A stretch of DNA of 25,980 nt from an uncultured Collinsella sp. (GCA_900542965.1 UQPY01000031.1:1-25980), one strand, 5' to 3'. Numbered from the stretch's first letter, positions 1 to 9,258 are shown. Program-made: numbers and translations. Notes: generated by a model from the sequence alone, not told the origin.

Positions 1-49
1 ATCTACACTCGACTAGTCGTCGGCAGCGTCAGATGTGTATAAGAGACAG
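1..49 (+). other. Illumina Nextera i5 adapter (non-genomic contamination)
   Basis: The bases read as the end of the P5 arm (ATCTACAC), an 8-base index (TCGACTAG, which I recognise as Nextera index S513), the Nextera read-1 sequence TCGTCGGCAGCGTC, and the Tn5 mosaic end AGATGTGTATAAGAGACAG. Genomic sequence begins at base 50. Translation through this block gives the contaminant peptides SYTHLTLPTT on minus and MCIRDS or MYKRQ on plus, so any protein end or start in bases 1-49 is artificial. Confidence 0.98.
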
Positions 50-2129
50 CCACAGCGGCCTCCTCCTGCTCGACCTCGGCCGAATCGTCCTGCTCGACCG
101 CCACGTGCTGCTCTTCCTCAGCGCCGACCTCAACGACCTGGTCTTCGGCAGCATCCGGGGCTTCAACCGCATCGGCGGTCTCGACATCGTTTGCCACAGC
201 GGCCTGGTCATCGGAAGCCTCAAGGGGCTCGGCAATCGCGGTGCCCTGCTTTTCAAACGTTATCGTGGCATCGAACTGCGCAGCGTCGAACGACATGGTA
301 CTTTCGACGGGCTGCTGGGGCTCGAAAGACGTCGTCGCCTCAACAACATCAGCGGATGCCGGTTGCTGGGACTCAAAAGACGTCGTAGCTTCGGCAGCGT
401 CGACGGCCACGGGCTGCTGGGCCTCGTTCTGTTCGAACTCCTGCGCCGCACGCTCACGCTCCGCCTCGGCTGCCTGCTGCTGAGCGATAGCTTCCTGCTC
501 GGCAGCCTCGCGTGCGATGGCGCGCTTTTCCTCAAAGTCGTCGATGAATTTCTTGCCCTTTGCAAACGCGCCCTTAAAGAAGCTGGAGGCACTGGCGCCA
601 ATCGAAGAGAAGGCGGATGCGATATCGGCATGGGGCGTCGCCGCGGGAATCTCGGCCGAGAAATCGGTATCGCTCTCGTAAGACACGCGTCGCGGTTGCT
701 CGGCATAATCATCGTCAGACTCGTCCGCGACGTTCTGCGCCGGCGCGGCGGGTGCCAGAATGTCCAGTCCCGCCGCGGGATCGATTGCAGGCATAGCCTC
801 GGACTCCGCAACGGCAGGAGAAGCCGCAGCGGACCCGTCGTCCGCAACAGCGGCGGGTGCAGGTGCATCCGCGACGGGGGCAGGCTCGGGCTCGAATGTC
901 GGCTCCTCACCCTCCTCGTAATCGAGCGTACAGGACTCGGGAAGCATGCCGAGTGCACGGATGGCATCCGAACCAAAGCGTATGTTGCCGGCGGCATTGC
1001 GATAGAGCTTAGGCTCAGGCTCGCTGGGCTCGACCACAACAGGCTCCTCCGCCGGCGCGACAGCGGAAGCCTCGGCAGCAGGCTCTTCGACTTGGACAGC
1101 CTGGCCCTGTGCCTCGGGCACAATGGAGCCGATCAGCGTCTCGTCGGCAGATGCACCCTCAAAGCCATCGATCTGCTCGTCGAAAGCCTCGCCTTGTTCG
1201 GACTCGAGCTGATCATCGGAAGCGATCGGCTGGCCAAACTCGTCCTCCTCGTAGGTAGGCTCTTCGTACTCAATGGTGTTGCCATAGTCGTTTTGCTGCT
1301 GGGCCGCGGCATATTCCGCCGCCGCACGTGCCATCTCCTCGGCGCGACGTTTTTGCTCACCAAAATAGGTGTCGAACGGAACATCGTCGGGGAACTCATT
1401 CTCGCCCTGGAAGGGGGCGACATTGTCCATAACGCCAAGCAAAGCGGCGACAGAAGATTTGTTGCACACCGCGCCGGACGTATAGGGAAGGATGTAGCGA
1501 TTGGAGATGATGTTTGCCGCGTTGGCGAGCGCAACGAGAGAGGCGAGAATCGCGACGATCCACAGCAGAACCTTGAGCGCGCCGGGAAGCGGCAGGATAC
1601 GCAGGACGGCGACGGCAGCGGGGGCAACCGTGGCGACGGGCAGCAACTTAGCGATGAGCGCGCGGTACGAAGCATAGGGCTCGCGGGCAAGCAGCTCGGC
1701 GCGAGGGGAGTCGTAATGTGCGACAACGACCACCGGGCGATTGCGCGGGGACGCGAGCGGGCCAGAAGCCTTGTGATAGGCGATGACATTTTGGCTCACG
1801 CCCGTCTTTCCCAGCCCCGAAATCACGGGATGCCCGGTACGCTCGAGCACATAGAGCACGGCACCGATGATGGCCAGCAGGGTACCGACCAAGCCGATGC
1901 CGCCACCGATACCCATAAGCAGGGCGCCGACAAACGCAAGGATGCCGGTGATAGCAAATGCCAGCCTGCTCGGCGCGGGAGCATTAAACTCCTGCACCTC
2001 GGGATCAAAGCCATGGTTGCGGAAAATCTGAGCGATATCCTCGGCAGCCAAGCGCTCTTCTTCGCTGCATGCCGGCGTGATGCCGGTGTTCTGCAGCAGG
2101 TGGTTGATATAGTTCTGGGTGTTCGCCAT
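50..2129 (-). CDS. M28-peptidase-like membrane protein with long acidic disordered region (3' truncated)
   Basis: Start is ATG at 2129, preceded by GTGGAG five bases upstream; the upstream in-frame extension to 2279 has no such site. About 693 codons are genomic and the 3' end is lost at the contig edge. Residues 1-50 resemble the helical start of M28 zinc peptidases. Two membrane segments lie at about 54-95 and more hydrophobic sequence at about 163-207. Residues 133-141 (VVVVAHYDS) match the first metal-binding motif HxDS, with H138 and D140. The second motif, usually GAxDNxSG, reads GAVCNKSS at 219-226, so the bridging Asp is Cys222. From about 240 on the protein is mostly Ala/Glu/Pro-rich and acidic, with a charged helical stretch near the visible end. 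The rest of a peptidase domain could lie beyond the contig. Activity is doubtful. A cell-envelope location is inferred from the hydrophobic segments. Confidence 0.7.
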
Positions 2130-2327
2130 GTGCGCTCCACATCCATAATCCGACAAATAGGCCCAATGCATGCACATTAGAACCGTATATAGTCGAAAGT
2201 ATACCCCGAGCGAGCGCAAACGACCGAATTCGGGCCATCTTAACGCCCAGAGCGGACAAGGATATAGCCTAATCTCCATATCGGACTAAAATCATGGCAG
2301 CAAACCACCTTCCCATGCGAGGACTCT

Positions 2328-3350
2328 ATGACGGCAAGCGACACGACCGCTATTAACAAAAAGGGAACGCCGGAACCCAGTTTCGATAAAACGGCCCAGC
2401 GCATCCTCAATCTTTTCTTTGTACTCAACAGTTCTCCCGAGCCGTTGACGACCGAACAAATCGTCTTGGATTCCGATTTGGGGTATGGCTCGGGCAACAT
2501 CGACTCGGATAAGCGCAAGTTCCGCCGCGATCGCGACAAACTACTCGAACGCGGCATCGTAATCAAAGAGGTTCGCCTCGCCGGCGCGCAAGAGACCGAG
2601 GAAAGCTCGTGGACGATCGACCGCGAGCACACGTTTGCGGCAGGTGGGCTCATCACCGCAGACGATGCCGACATCTTGCTAGACGCCATCGACCAGACGC
2701 TTGCGGCCGGCTCCTCCGCCTTTGCCGCGCCGCTTGCCGACATCCGGTCCAAGATTGCTTATCTCACCGGCATATCTGCCGCAGACGAGGCGCCGATTCA
2801 CCGTTCTCCCACCGTCGATGCAGTTTGGAGCGCCTTTGCCGAGCGCTGTGCACTGCGCTTTTTGTATCAGAACGGTCGCGGCGAGCAGAAAGAGCGCACC
2901 GTCTGCGTCTACGGTATGTTCGAACACGATGGCACGGCGTATTTCTGCGGTCTGGACAATGCCACCGACAACATCAGAACGTTCCGCTGCGACCGCATCG
3001 TCCGTGCTTGGCGCCCCTCAAAGGCATACTCCATTCCCGCAGACTTCAATCTCAACGATTACCTGTTCTTTGAGTTCGATTTTGCCGACCGACCGCCCGT
3101 TGCGGCAACGTTCTCGTTCGCGCGCGAGTCGCAAGCCGATATGGTCAGCGGTCTCACGCGCGGGCGAGGCGATCTTGCACGCAGCGAAGAAGGATGGACC
3201 TGGACCGTTGACGTGCGCGACTTTGACGCCGCCGCCTCATTCTGCATGGCCCATGCCATGGACGGCATGAGGCCCGTTGCCCCCGATGCACTCAAACTGG
3301 CGTGGAACCACCTCATCGAAAGGACGGTGCATGAGCATGCCCGCTCGTAA
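2328..3350 (+). CDS. WYL-domain transcriptional regulator (PafB/PafC-like), first of a pair
   Basis: A 340-residue protein starting at ATG 2328 behind a GCGAGGA site. An N-terminal winged-helix-like region at about 20-80 includes a basic stretch (KRKFRRDRDKL) typical of these regulators. A WYL-type domain follows at about 165-230: LRFLYQ (176-181), AYFCGLD (204-210, at the place of the Trp-Tyr-Leu strand) and RTFRCDRI (217-224). A C-terminal WCX-like extension follows. WYL proteins are transcription factors that sense a nucleic-acid or other ligand; mycobacterial PafB/PafC activate DNA-damage genes as a pair. The next gene overlaps it by 20 bp and has the same architecture, so the two probably form a heterodimer. 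No Pup-proteasome genes are seen in the window. The target genes cannot be told from sequence. Confidence 0.82.
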   Translation: MTASDTTAINKKGTPEPSFDKTAQRILNLFFVLNSSPEPLTTEQIVLDSDLGYGSGNIDSDKRKFRRDRDKLLERGIVIKEVRLAGAQETEESSWTIDREHTFAAGGLITADDADILLDAIDQTLAAGSSAFAAPLADIRSKIAYLTGISAADEAPIHRSPTVDAVWSAFAERCALRFLYQNGRGEQKERTVCVYGMFEHDGTAYFCGLDNATDNIRTFRCDRIVRAWRPSKAYSIPADFNLNDYLFFEFDFADRPPVAATFSFARESQADMVSGLTRGRGDLARSEEGWTWTVDVRDFDAAASFCMAHAMDGMRPVAPDALKLAWNHLIERTVHEHARS

Positions 3351-4254
3351 ACTCACCAGCGAGCAGAGACTCTCGCGTGCCATCGACATCATGGAAGCCC
3401 TCTACGCAGCCGGAAGCGCGGGGCTGACGAGAAATGAGATTTGCAGCCGCTTCGACATTTCCGGAGCTTCGCTGGACGAGATCCTCGATATCGTCTCGAC
3501 CCTCGCTGATCGCGAGTCGGGCGCCCGCATTATCTGCGAGCGTAACGGCGAACACATATCCCTTACCGGCGATGCTGGACGCGTGCTGCCGCTGCGCCTG
3601 AGTGCCGCCGAAGGCGCCGTGCTCAATCATGAACTTGAATCACTGGGGATCGAGCCCCAGGCGGCGGCTCGGATTCGACATGCTCTCCTTCCCGAAGAGC
3701 TCGGCTACAATCAGCGCGTCGTCGACACTGTTGTCCGCGGATCGCACTGGCAGCAGCTCAGCAGCGCTATTCAGGACGGCGTTCGTTGCCGCATTACTTA
3801 TCGTTCGATGGACGATGCACAGCCGCGCGAGCGCCTCATCGACCCCTTGCGCATCGCGACGCATGGCGATCAGACCTACCTGATTGCCTGGGACATCGAG
3901 GTTGATGGGCAACGTTCCTACCGCATGGACAAAATCGAAGGTCTTTCCCTCACCGAGGATTCCGTCGAGCGCCACGCGCCTTCGACCGCATCCCTTCACG
4001 ACTCCCTCTCCCAAGCGGAGCAGAGCGCAAAGCTCCTCATGCCGCTCGACATGGCAGAGCGTCTAGACTGGGCAGGTATTATGTCGATCGAGCCAAACGG
4101 GGCAGGTGCGGCAACAGTGATCGTGCGTTACGGCTCCGAGCGTTGGCTGCTCAGCCAGGTAATAGCAGCGGGCGGAGCCATCCACATTCTGGATGACCCC
4201 GCTCTGTCAAAGCGTCTATGCGATATGGCGAAGACCTTAGTCTGCCCGCTCTAG
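3331..4254 (+). CDS. WYL-domain transcriptional regulator (PafC/PafB-like), second of a pair
   Basis: I place the start at ATG 3331, which has AAGGACG six bases upstream, rather than at in-frame ATG 3277 with no good site. This gives 307 residues and a 20-bp overlap with the preceding WYL gene, suggesting translational coupling. The N-terminal half (about 10-80) looks like a winged helix (LTRNEICSRFDIS). The WYL domain runs at about 150-205: ITYRS (155-159), QTYLIAWD (181-188, a good WYL match) and RSYRMDKI (195-202). A C-terminal WCX-like region follows. It is probably co-expressed and paired with its neighbour as a DNA-binding regulator. Its stop codon shares the four bases CTAG at 4251-4254 with the stop of the convergent helicase gene, leaving no room for a terminator between them. 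Confidence 0.82.
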   Translation: MSMPARKLTSEQRLSRAIDIMEALYAAGSAGLTRNEICSRFDISGASLDEILDIVSTLADRESGARIICERNGEHISLTGDAGRVLPLRLSAAEGAVLNHELESLGIEPQAAARIRHALLPEELGYNQRVVDTVVRGSHWQQLSSAIQDGVRCRITYRSMDDAQPRERLIDPLRIATHGDQTYLIAWDIEVDGQRSYRMDKIEGLSLTEDSVERHAPSTASLHDSLSQAEQSAKLLMPLDMAERLDWAGIMSIEPNGAGAATVIVRYGSERWLLSQVIAAGGAIHILDDPALSKRLCDMAKTLVCPL

Positions 4255-7145
4255 CGGCGCCGCTCGTGGCGTGCACGCCACAACTGCAGATAGTGACCGA
4301 TCTGCGCCGATTCAATGCGCTGATAGGAACTCGTGGGCAGCGAAGTTAAAAACTTCTTGCCATAGCCCTTCGTCACTAGGCGTGGGTCGGCCAAGATGAG
4401 CACGCCACAATCGGTCGATGAGCGAATGAGGCGGCCGGCGGCTTGTTTGACCTCGAGCACAGCCTCGGGCAGCGAATAGCGTGCCCAGGCGCGATCTTCA
4501 CGCAGATTACGCTCGCACGAGAGCGGGTCCGTGGGGCTCGAGAACGGCAACTTGGGGATGATGACGCAGCGCAGCGTCTCGCCGCTGGCATCAAACCCCT
4601 CCCAGAAGGCCTTGAGCGCAAAGAGCGACGAGGTCGGCTCGTTGATAAAACGGTCCCGCAGACGGCGCGGGGACGAATTTCGCTGCTGGCAGTTAAGCTC
4701 CAGGCCTGCACGGGCCAGTTTGGGCTCCACACGGGCGAACATATCCTCCATGTCACGTCTGTTGGTGAACAGCGTGAGCACCGATCCACCCATGGCAAGA
4801 TGGGCGTCAACCAGTACGCGCTCGAGTGCCGACAGATAGCCCTCGCGATCGCGCGGGTCGGGAATATCCCCGGCAACGACCACGGCCATATTTGAGTCGA
4901 AGTCATAGCTCGAATCCAGATGCAGCGACGAGGACGTCGAAGCACCGATACGGTCGAGTCCGACAGCGTGGTTAAAGTGCTCAAAGCTCTTAGACACCGT
5001 CATGGTCGCCGAGGCAAAGATAGCCGTGTGGACCTCAGGCAGCCACTCGGTTGCCAAGGCCTCGCCAATGTCGATGCGCTCTGCGGTCATTGACTCGCCG
5101 CCGGCACGCAGTCTGCGGTTAACCTGCAGCGAGTACACGTAGTGCTCATCGGTACCATCGATGATGAGTTTGAGGTTCTCCGTTAGTTCGTGCAGACGAT
5201 GCGAGATATCACTCAGGTCGACAACGATCTCGGGCTTATCGCCGGCGACGGCTTGCACCAGCGCATCGACACTCTTGTCCGCTTGCTCCAGTGCGTCGAT
5301 GGCGGCATGCGCCGACTGCATAAAATCATGCCAGTCGTCCGATTCGCGCAGCTCGGGGCCAATCCATAGATTGGCATTGTCATAACCCCCACGGGCACGG
5401 CGGCCGAGCTCACGAACGCCATCGAACACGTCGGCGATTGCCATGCTCGCACGGGCGACGGTGGATGTCGCCTTGGCGGTTAGGCCAAGATAGAGCGTGG
5501 AGCCCTCAGAAGTCGCCAAATCACGGGAAACCTGGCTCAGCGCACCGGAGCTCGAACCGCCCAGGCGCTCAAACAGAACGCGTGACTCATCGGCCGAGAC
5601 CACGCGCGCCCACTGGCGGCGAGCCTCGCGCTCGATGGAATGGGCCTCGTCGACTACCCAATGGCGAATCGGGGGCAAAATCCTACCCTCGGCAGCGACA
5701 TTGCGGAACAACAGCGAGTGGTTGGTGACCACCACGTCGGCATGCGCCGCACGGCGACGCGCGCCGTGAATCAGACATTTGTCGGGGAAGAACGGGCATA
5801 GGCGACGGGCACACTCGCGCGAGGCCGTCGTAAAGTCGGGACGATTGACGCTGCGCCAGCGAATGCCAAGCGAATCGAGGTCGCCGTCTGCCGACTGGCA
5901 CACGTACGCCATGATGACCGCAACTGCCGTGAGCGTGTCAGCCGGATCGCGCTTGGTGGTGATCTCGACCTGGCCGCGACTCATGCGCTCGAGCTTGCGC
6001 AGGCACGGATAGTGGTCATAGCCCTTGAGGGCGCAAAATGACAGGCCGGCGTCCAGTTGTTCGGCAAGTTTTGGCAGCTCATGGTACATGAGTTGGTCGG
6101 CGAGATTATTCGATTTGGTCGCAATGCCAACGGTAATGTTGTTACGGCGTGCAGCCTCGGCAAAAGGCACCAGATAGGCCATCGACTTACCGACGCCCGT
6201 ACCCGCCTCGATTACACGGTGCGTACCCGTGACGAGCGCATCGCGGACCTCGAGTGCCATCGCAATCTGCTCATCACGCGGCTCGTAGGTGGGATACATG
6301 CGATTGACCAGGCCACCCGGAGCATAATCCGCCTCGATTTCTTCGCGGCTCGGCATCTTGAGGACCGGCAGTTCGTCGGCATCCACGCGATCGTCGGCAC
6401 GGTCGGCCTTGAGAACGTCGGCGCGTGCGGCGCTGAGTGAGAAGATGGAGCCCGGGTTCTGACCCGCCAAAAACGAGAAGATGGGACGATAAGACCAAGG
6501 CACATCGGGATGCATATCGGCCAAGCGCGTCATAAGACCCTGAGGCAGGTCGGTGAGCGCCACGAGCAGCACGCGCCACACCCCACACAGAGCGTCGACA
6601 TCGGCATTCGCACGATGCGACACCGAGTCACAGCCGAACAGGTCGGCCATAAAGGACAACTTGTGCGACGCCAGGCGCGGCAGTGCGATGCGAGACAGCG
6701 CCAATGAATCGATCCAAATATCGCTGACGTTAACTCCGCCCTTGACCGACTCGATAAACGAGCGGTCGAAGGTGGCGTTATGAGCGATGACTGGGCAACC
6801 GCCGACAAAATCGGCGAGAGCAGCCACGGCGTCGACGGCCGACGGAGCGTCAGCCACATCGGCGTTCGTAATGCTCGTGAGCTCGGTAATCTCGGCGGGA
6901 ATCAACTGCTTGGGATGCACAAAGGTATCGAAGCGGTCAACGACCTCGCGGCCCGAGAGTCGGGCCGCGGAAATCTCAATCAGCTCATTGTCTTGCACCG
7001 AAAGACCCGTGGTCTCGGTGTCGAGGACGATGACATCCTCCTCGATAAGCCCGAACGACTGCGTCTTGGCACGCTCGGCAAGCGTGGCATAGGAATCGAT
7101 GACAAACTGCGGCGTTCCAGGAGATACGGCGTCCTTGATTAGCAT
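4251..7145 (-). CDS. dinG: DinG-family helicase fused to N-terminal DEDDh 3'-5' exonuclease, with Fe-S cysteines
   Basis: A 964-residue protein. The exonuclease domain covers about 36-200: LDTETTG (D42, E44), HNATFDRSF (D127) and HRANADVDA (H177, D182) supply the DEDDh metal ligands and general base. The XPD/DinG-like helicase follows: Walker A EAGTGVGKS (313-321), DEAH (499-502), SATM, and motif VI QAAGRLIRS near the C-terminus. Cys381, Cys445, Cys450 and Cys457 are spaced like the four 4Fe-4S ligands of E. coli DinG. Family knowledge suggests 5'-3' unwinding of R-loops, D-loops or forked DNA in repair; the exonuclease would trim 3' ends. ATG 7145 overlaps the ddl stop as ATGCTAA, with only a weak GAGCGGG site, so translation probably depends on coupling to ddl. 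No internal break is seen. Confidence 0.9.
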   Translation of the reverse strand: MLIKDAVSPGTPQFVIDSYATLAERAKTQSFGLIEEDVIVLDTETTGLSVQDNELIEISAARLSGREVVDRFDTFVHPKQLIPAEITELTSITNADVADAPSAVDAVAALADFVGGCPVIAHNATFDRSFIESVKGGVNVSDIWIDSLALSRIALPRLASHKLSFMADLFGCDSVSHRANADVDALCGVWRVLLVALTDLPQGLMTRLADMHPDVPWSYRPIFSFLAGQNPGSIFSLSAARADVLKADRADDRVDADELPVLKMPSREEIEADYAPGGLVNRMYPTYEPRDEQIAMALEVRDALVTGTHRVIEAGTGVGKSMAYLVPFAEAARRNNITVGIATKSNNLADQLMYHELPKLAEQLDAGLSFCALKGYDHYPCLRKLERMSRGQVEITTKRDPADTLTAVAVIMAYVCQSADGDLDSLGIRWRSVNRPDFTTASRECARRLCPFFPDKCLIHGARRRAAHADVVVTNHSLLFRNVAAEGRILPPIRHWVVDEAHSIEREARRQWARVVSADESRVLFERLGGSSSGALSQVSRDLATSEGSTLYLGLTAKATSTVARASMAIADVFDGVRELGRRARGGYDNANLWIGPELRESDDWHDFMQSAHAAIDALEQADKSVDALVQAVAGDKPEIVVDLSDISHRLHELTENLKLIIDGTDEHYVYSLQVNRRLRAGGESMTAERIDIGEALATEWLPEVHTAIFASATMTVSKSFEHFNHAVGLDRIGASTSSSLHLDSSYDFDSNMAVVVAGDIPDPRDREGYLSALERVLVDAHLAMGGSVLTLFTNRRDMEDMFARVEPKLARAGLELNCQQRNSSPRRLRDRFINEPTSSLFALKAFWEGFDASGETLRCVIIPKLPFSSPTDPLSCERNLREDRAWARYSLPEAVLEVKQAAGRLIRSSTDCGVLILADPRLVTKGYGKKFLTSLPTSSYQRIESAQIGHYLQLWRARHERRR

Positions 7146-8104
7146 GCAATGCCCGCTCGGCGAAGGCCCATGCGAATCAGGCTGTCACAGACCTGCGGGA
7201 ACGTCATATCGTCCGTATGGCGAATCTCATCCGGATACAGCGACGTATCGGTCATACCCGGAATCGTATTGGTCTCGAGGATAACGGGGCCGTCCTCACT
7301 CACGATAAAGTCGCTGCGCGAGATGCCCAGGCAACCGAGGGCCTTGTGGGCAGCACAGGCAAGTTCCTGGGCGCGAGCGTAGTTCTCGGGCGAAATCTGA
7401 GCCGGAATGCGATGGATATCCGTGGGGTCGACGTACTTAACGTCCAGATTGTAGAACTCACAGTCCTCGGGCTTGCGAATCTCGACGATCGGCAGGGCGC
7501 GCACTTCGTCCTCGCCATACACGCCCACCGTGATCTCGGTTCCCTCGATGCACTTCTCGACCAGCACCTTATCGCCGTACTCAAAGGCCTTGGCGATGGC
7601 GGCAGGCAGCTCGGAAGGCTCGTGAACCAGGGAGATACCATAGCTCGAACCATTGACGGCGGGCTTCACAAAGCAGCGCTCGCCACAAACCTCGACGATG
7701 TGATCGATATCGACTTCGTCGCCCGTCTCGAGTGCCAGACCAGGGGCAATGGGGATTCCTGCCTTGGCGTACAGGAGCTTCGAGACCTCCTTATCGGCAC
7801 CACAGGCGCTCGCAAGCACGCCCGAGGCCGTGTAGGGGATACCCAAGGTCTCCATGGCGCCCTGCATGGCACCGTCCTCGCCGCCTGCTCCGTGCATGGA
7901 GATAAACGCCACGTCAAAGCCGCTGGTTGCCATGGTCACCATAAAGTTATCGGCAGCCGTGTCCAGCAGTTCAACCGAGGTGTAGCCGGCCTCCTTCAGG
8001 GCCGCCACGACGTTCTTTCCCGAATTGAGCGAAATCTCACGCTCAGCGGAATGACCACCCGCCAAGACCGCTACGTGCATGTTCTCTAGGCTTTTACCCG
8101 GCAT
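7139..8104 (-). CDS. ddl: D-alanine--D-alanine ligase
   Basis: A 321-residue ATP-grasp enzyme that joins two D-Ala molecules using ATP to make the peptidoglycan dipeptide, in the cytoplasm. Seen: an N-terminal GGHSAEREISL motif (16-26), the ATP-grasp region FVKPAVNGSSYGIS (145-158), LVEKCIEGTEITVGV (181-195) and the metal/substrate motif ETNTIPGMT (277-285). Length fits the family (about 300-370). Start is ATG 8104 with AGGAGGAG seven bases upstream; Met9 is a less likely start. The gene runs straight into the helicase gene by a 7-bp overlap and diverges from rlmN across an 85-bp gap. TACAAT in that gap, read on minus, could be its -10 box, but I see no convincing -35. Confidence 0.95.
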   Translation of the reverse strand: MPGKSLENMHVAVLAGGHSAEREISLNSGKNVVAALKEAGYTSVELLDTAADNFMVTMATSGFDVAFISMHGAGGEDGAMQGAMETLGIPYTASGVLASACGADKEVSKLLYAKAGIPIAPGLALETGDEVDIDHIVEVCGERCFVKPAVNGSSYGISLVHEPSELPAAIAKAFEYGDKVLVEKCIEGTEITVGVYGEDEVRALPIVEIRKPEDCEFYNLDVKYVDPTDIHRIPAQISPENYARAQELACAAHKALGCLGISRSDFIVSEDGPVILETNTIPGMTDTSLYPDEIRHTDDMTFPQVCDSLIRMGLRRAGIAC

Positions 8105-8189
8105 GGGCAGACTCCTCCTCTATAATTTCTGCAGCTGATACCATATTGTAGCGATACCCTCTACGTTTCCCCAAAATCGAAAGGCTTCC

Positions 8190-9242
8190 ATGAATCCCAG
8201 GACTAAATCTCAGGACATTCGCGACTTGAGCCAAAACGATATCCGCGAGCTTGTTGCCGAACTTGGCCAGCCCGCCTTCCGCGCAAAGCAGCTCATCGAA
8301 TGGGTCTTTGAGAAGAACGTTTGTTCGTTTGATGATATGACCAATCTACCCAAGGCTTTCCGCGAGCAGCTTAAAGACGCCTTTGCCTTCGATACGCCGA
8401 CAGAGCTCACCAAGCAGGTTTCCAAGGACGGCTCTCGCAAGTATCTTCTCGAGTATCACGACGGCATTTCCGTTGAGACGGTTGGTATGCCGCGCCGCAA
8501 CAAGCTGTCCGTCTGCGTTTCCACCCAGGCCGGCTGTGGCATGGGCTGCGCCTTTTGCGCCACCGGCCTCAACGGCCTTAAACGCTCGCTGACCGCACAG
8601 GAAATCGTCGACCAGGTGCTCCATGTTTCTAACGATTTTGGCGAGCGCGCGACGAGCGTCGTCTTTATGGGCCAGGGCGAGCCCTTCGCCAACTATGATG
8701 AGGTGCTTAAGGCCCTTCGCATTCTTAACGATCCCGACGGTATCGGTATTGGTGCACGCCACCTTACCGTGTCCACCAGCGGCGTTATTCCCGGCATTCG
8801 CAAGTTCGCCGACATTCCCGAACAGTTTACGCTCGCCGTCTCGCTGCACTCCGCTATCCAGTCTACGCGCAACAAGCTTATGCCCGGCGTTAAGAAATAC
8901 ACGTTGCTGCGCCTTCACGAGGCCCTGCAGCTTTACACCGAGAAGACCGGACGCCGCCCGACCTACGAATACGCAATGATTGAAGGTGTCAACGATACTA
9001 ATCCTGAGATGCAGGCACTTTGCGACTTCTGCGAGGGAACGCTGTGCCACGTCAATCTGATTCAGCTCAACGACATTGAGGGCAGCCCGCTCAAGCCGTC
9101 TCCGATCCACAAGGTCGAAGATCTTCAGCGTCGCCTTGAGTCCCGCGGTATTGAGACCACGATCCGCAATTCACGTGGCAACGACATTGACGCTGCCTGC
9201 GGTCAGCTGAAGCAGCGATTCAAAGTTCAAAAGAACGCGTAG
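8190..9242 (+). CDS. rlmN: Dual-specificity 23S rRNA A2503 / tRNA A37 C2-methyltransferase RlmN
   Basis: A 350-residue radical-SAM enzyme that methylates C2 of A2503 in 23S rRNA and of A37 in some tRNAs. The cluster motif CGMGCAFC supplies Cys116, Cys120 and Cys123. Cys337, in DIDAACGQL near the C-terminus, fits the methyl-carrying Cys (Cys355 in E. coli). QGEPFANYDEV and the SLHS motif are also typical. Start is ATG 8190 behind AAAGG. It is transcribed alone on plus, ends at a hairpin terminator (9278-9319), and converges with the small-protein gene at 9437. I see no Cfr-like features that would suggest a resistance methyltransferase. Confidence 0.96.
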   Translation: MNPRTKSQDIRDLSQNDIRELVAELGQPAFRAKQLIEWVFEKNVCSFDDMTNLPKAFREQLKDAFAFDTPTELTKQVSKDGSRKYLLEYHDGISVETVGMPRRNKLSVCVSTQAGCGMGCAFCATGLNGLKRSLTAQEIVDQVLHVSNDFGERATSVVFMGQGEPFANYDEVLKALRILNDPDGIGIGARHLTVSTSGVIPGIRKFADIPEQFTLAVSLHSAIQSTRNKLMPGVKKYTLLRLHEALQLYTEKTGRRPTYEYAMIEGVNDTNPEMQALCDFCEGTLCHVNLIQLNDIEGSPLKPSPIHKVEDLQRRLESRGIETTIRNSRGNDIDAACGQLKQRFKVQKNA

Positions 9243-9258
9243 GGGAGACACCCGACAG

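Noticed and set aside
33..2180. Long plus-strand open frame (715 codons) opposite the M28-like gene
   Set aside because: It begins in adapter sequence (MCIRDS), has a composition expected of an antisense shadow of a GC-rich, low-complexity gene, and shows no domain.
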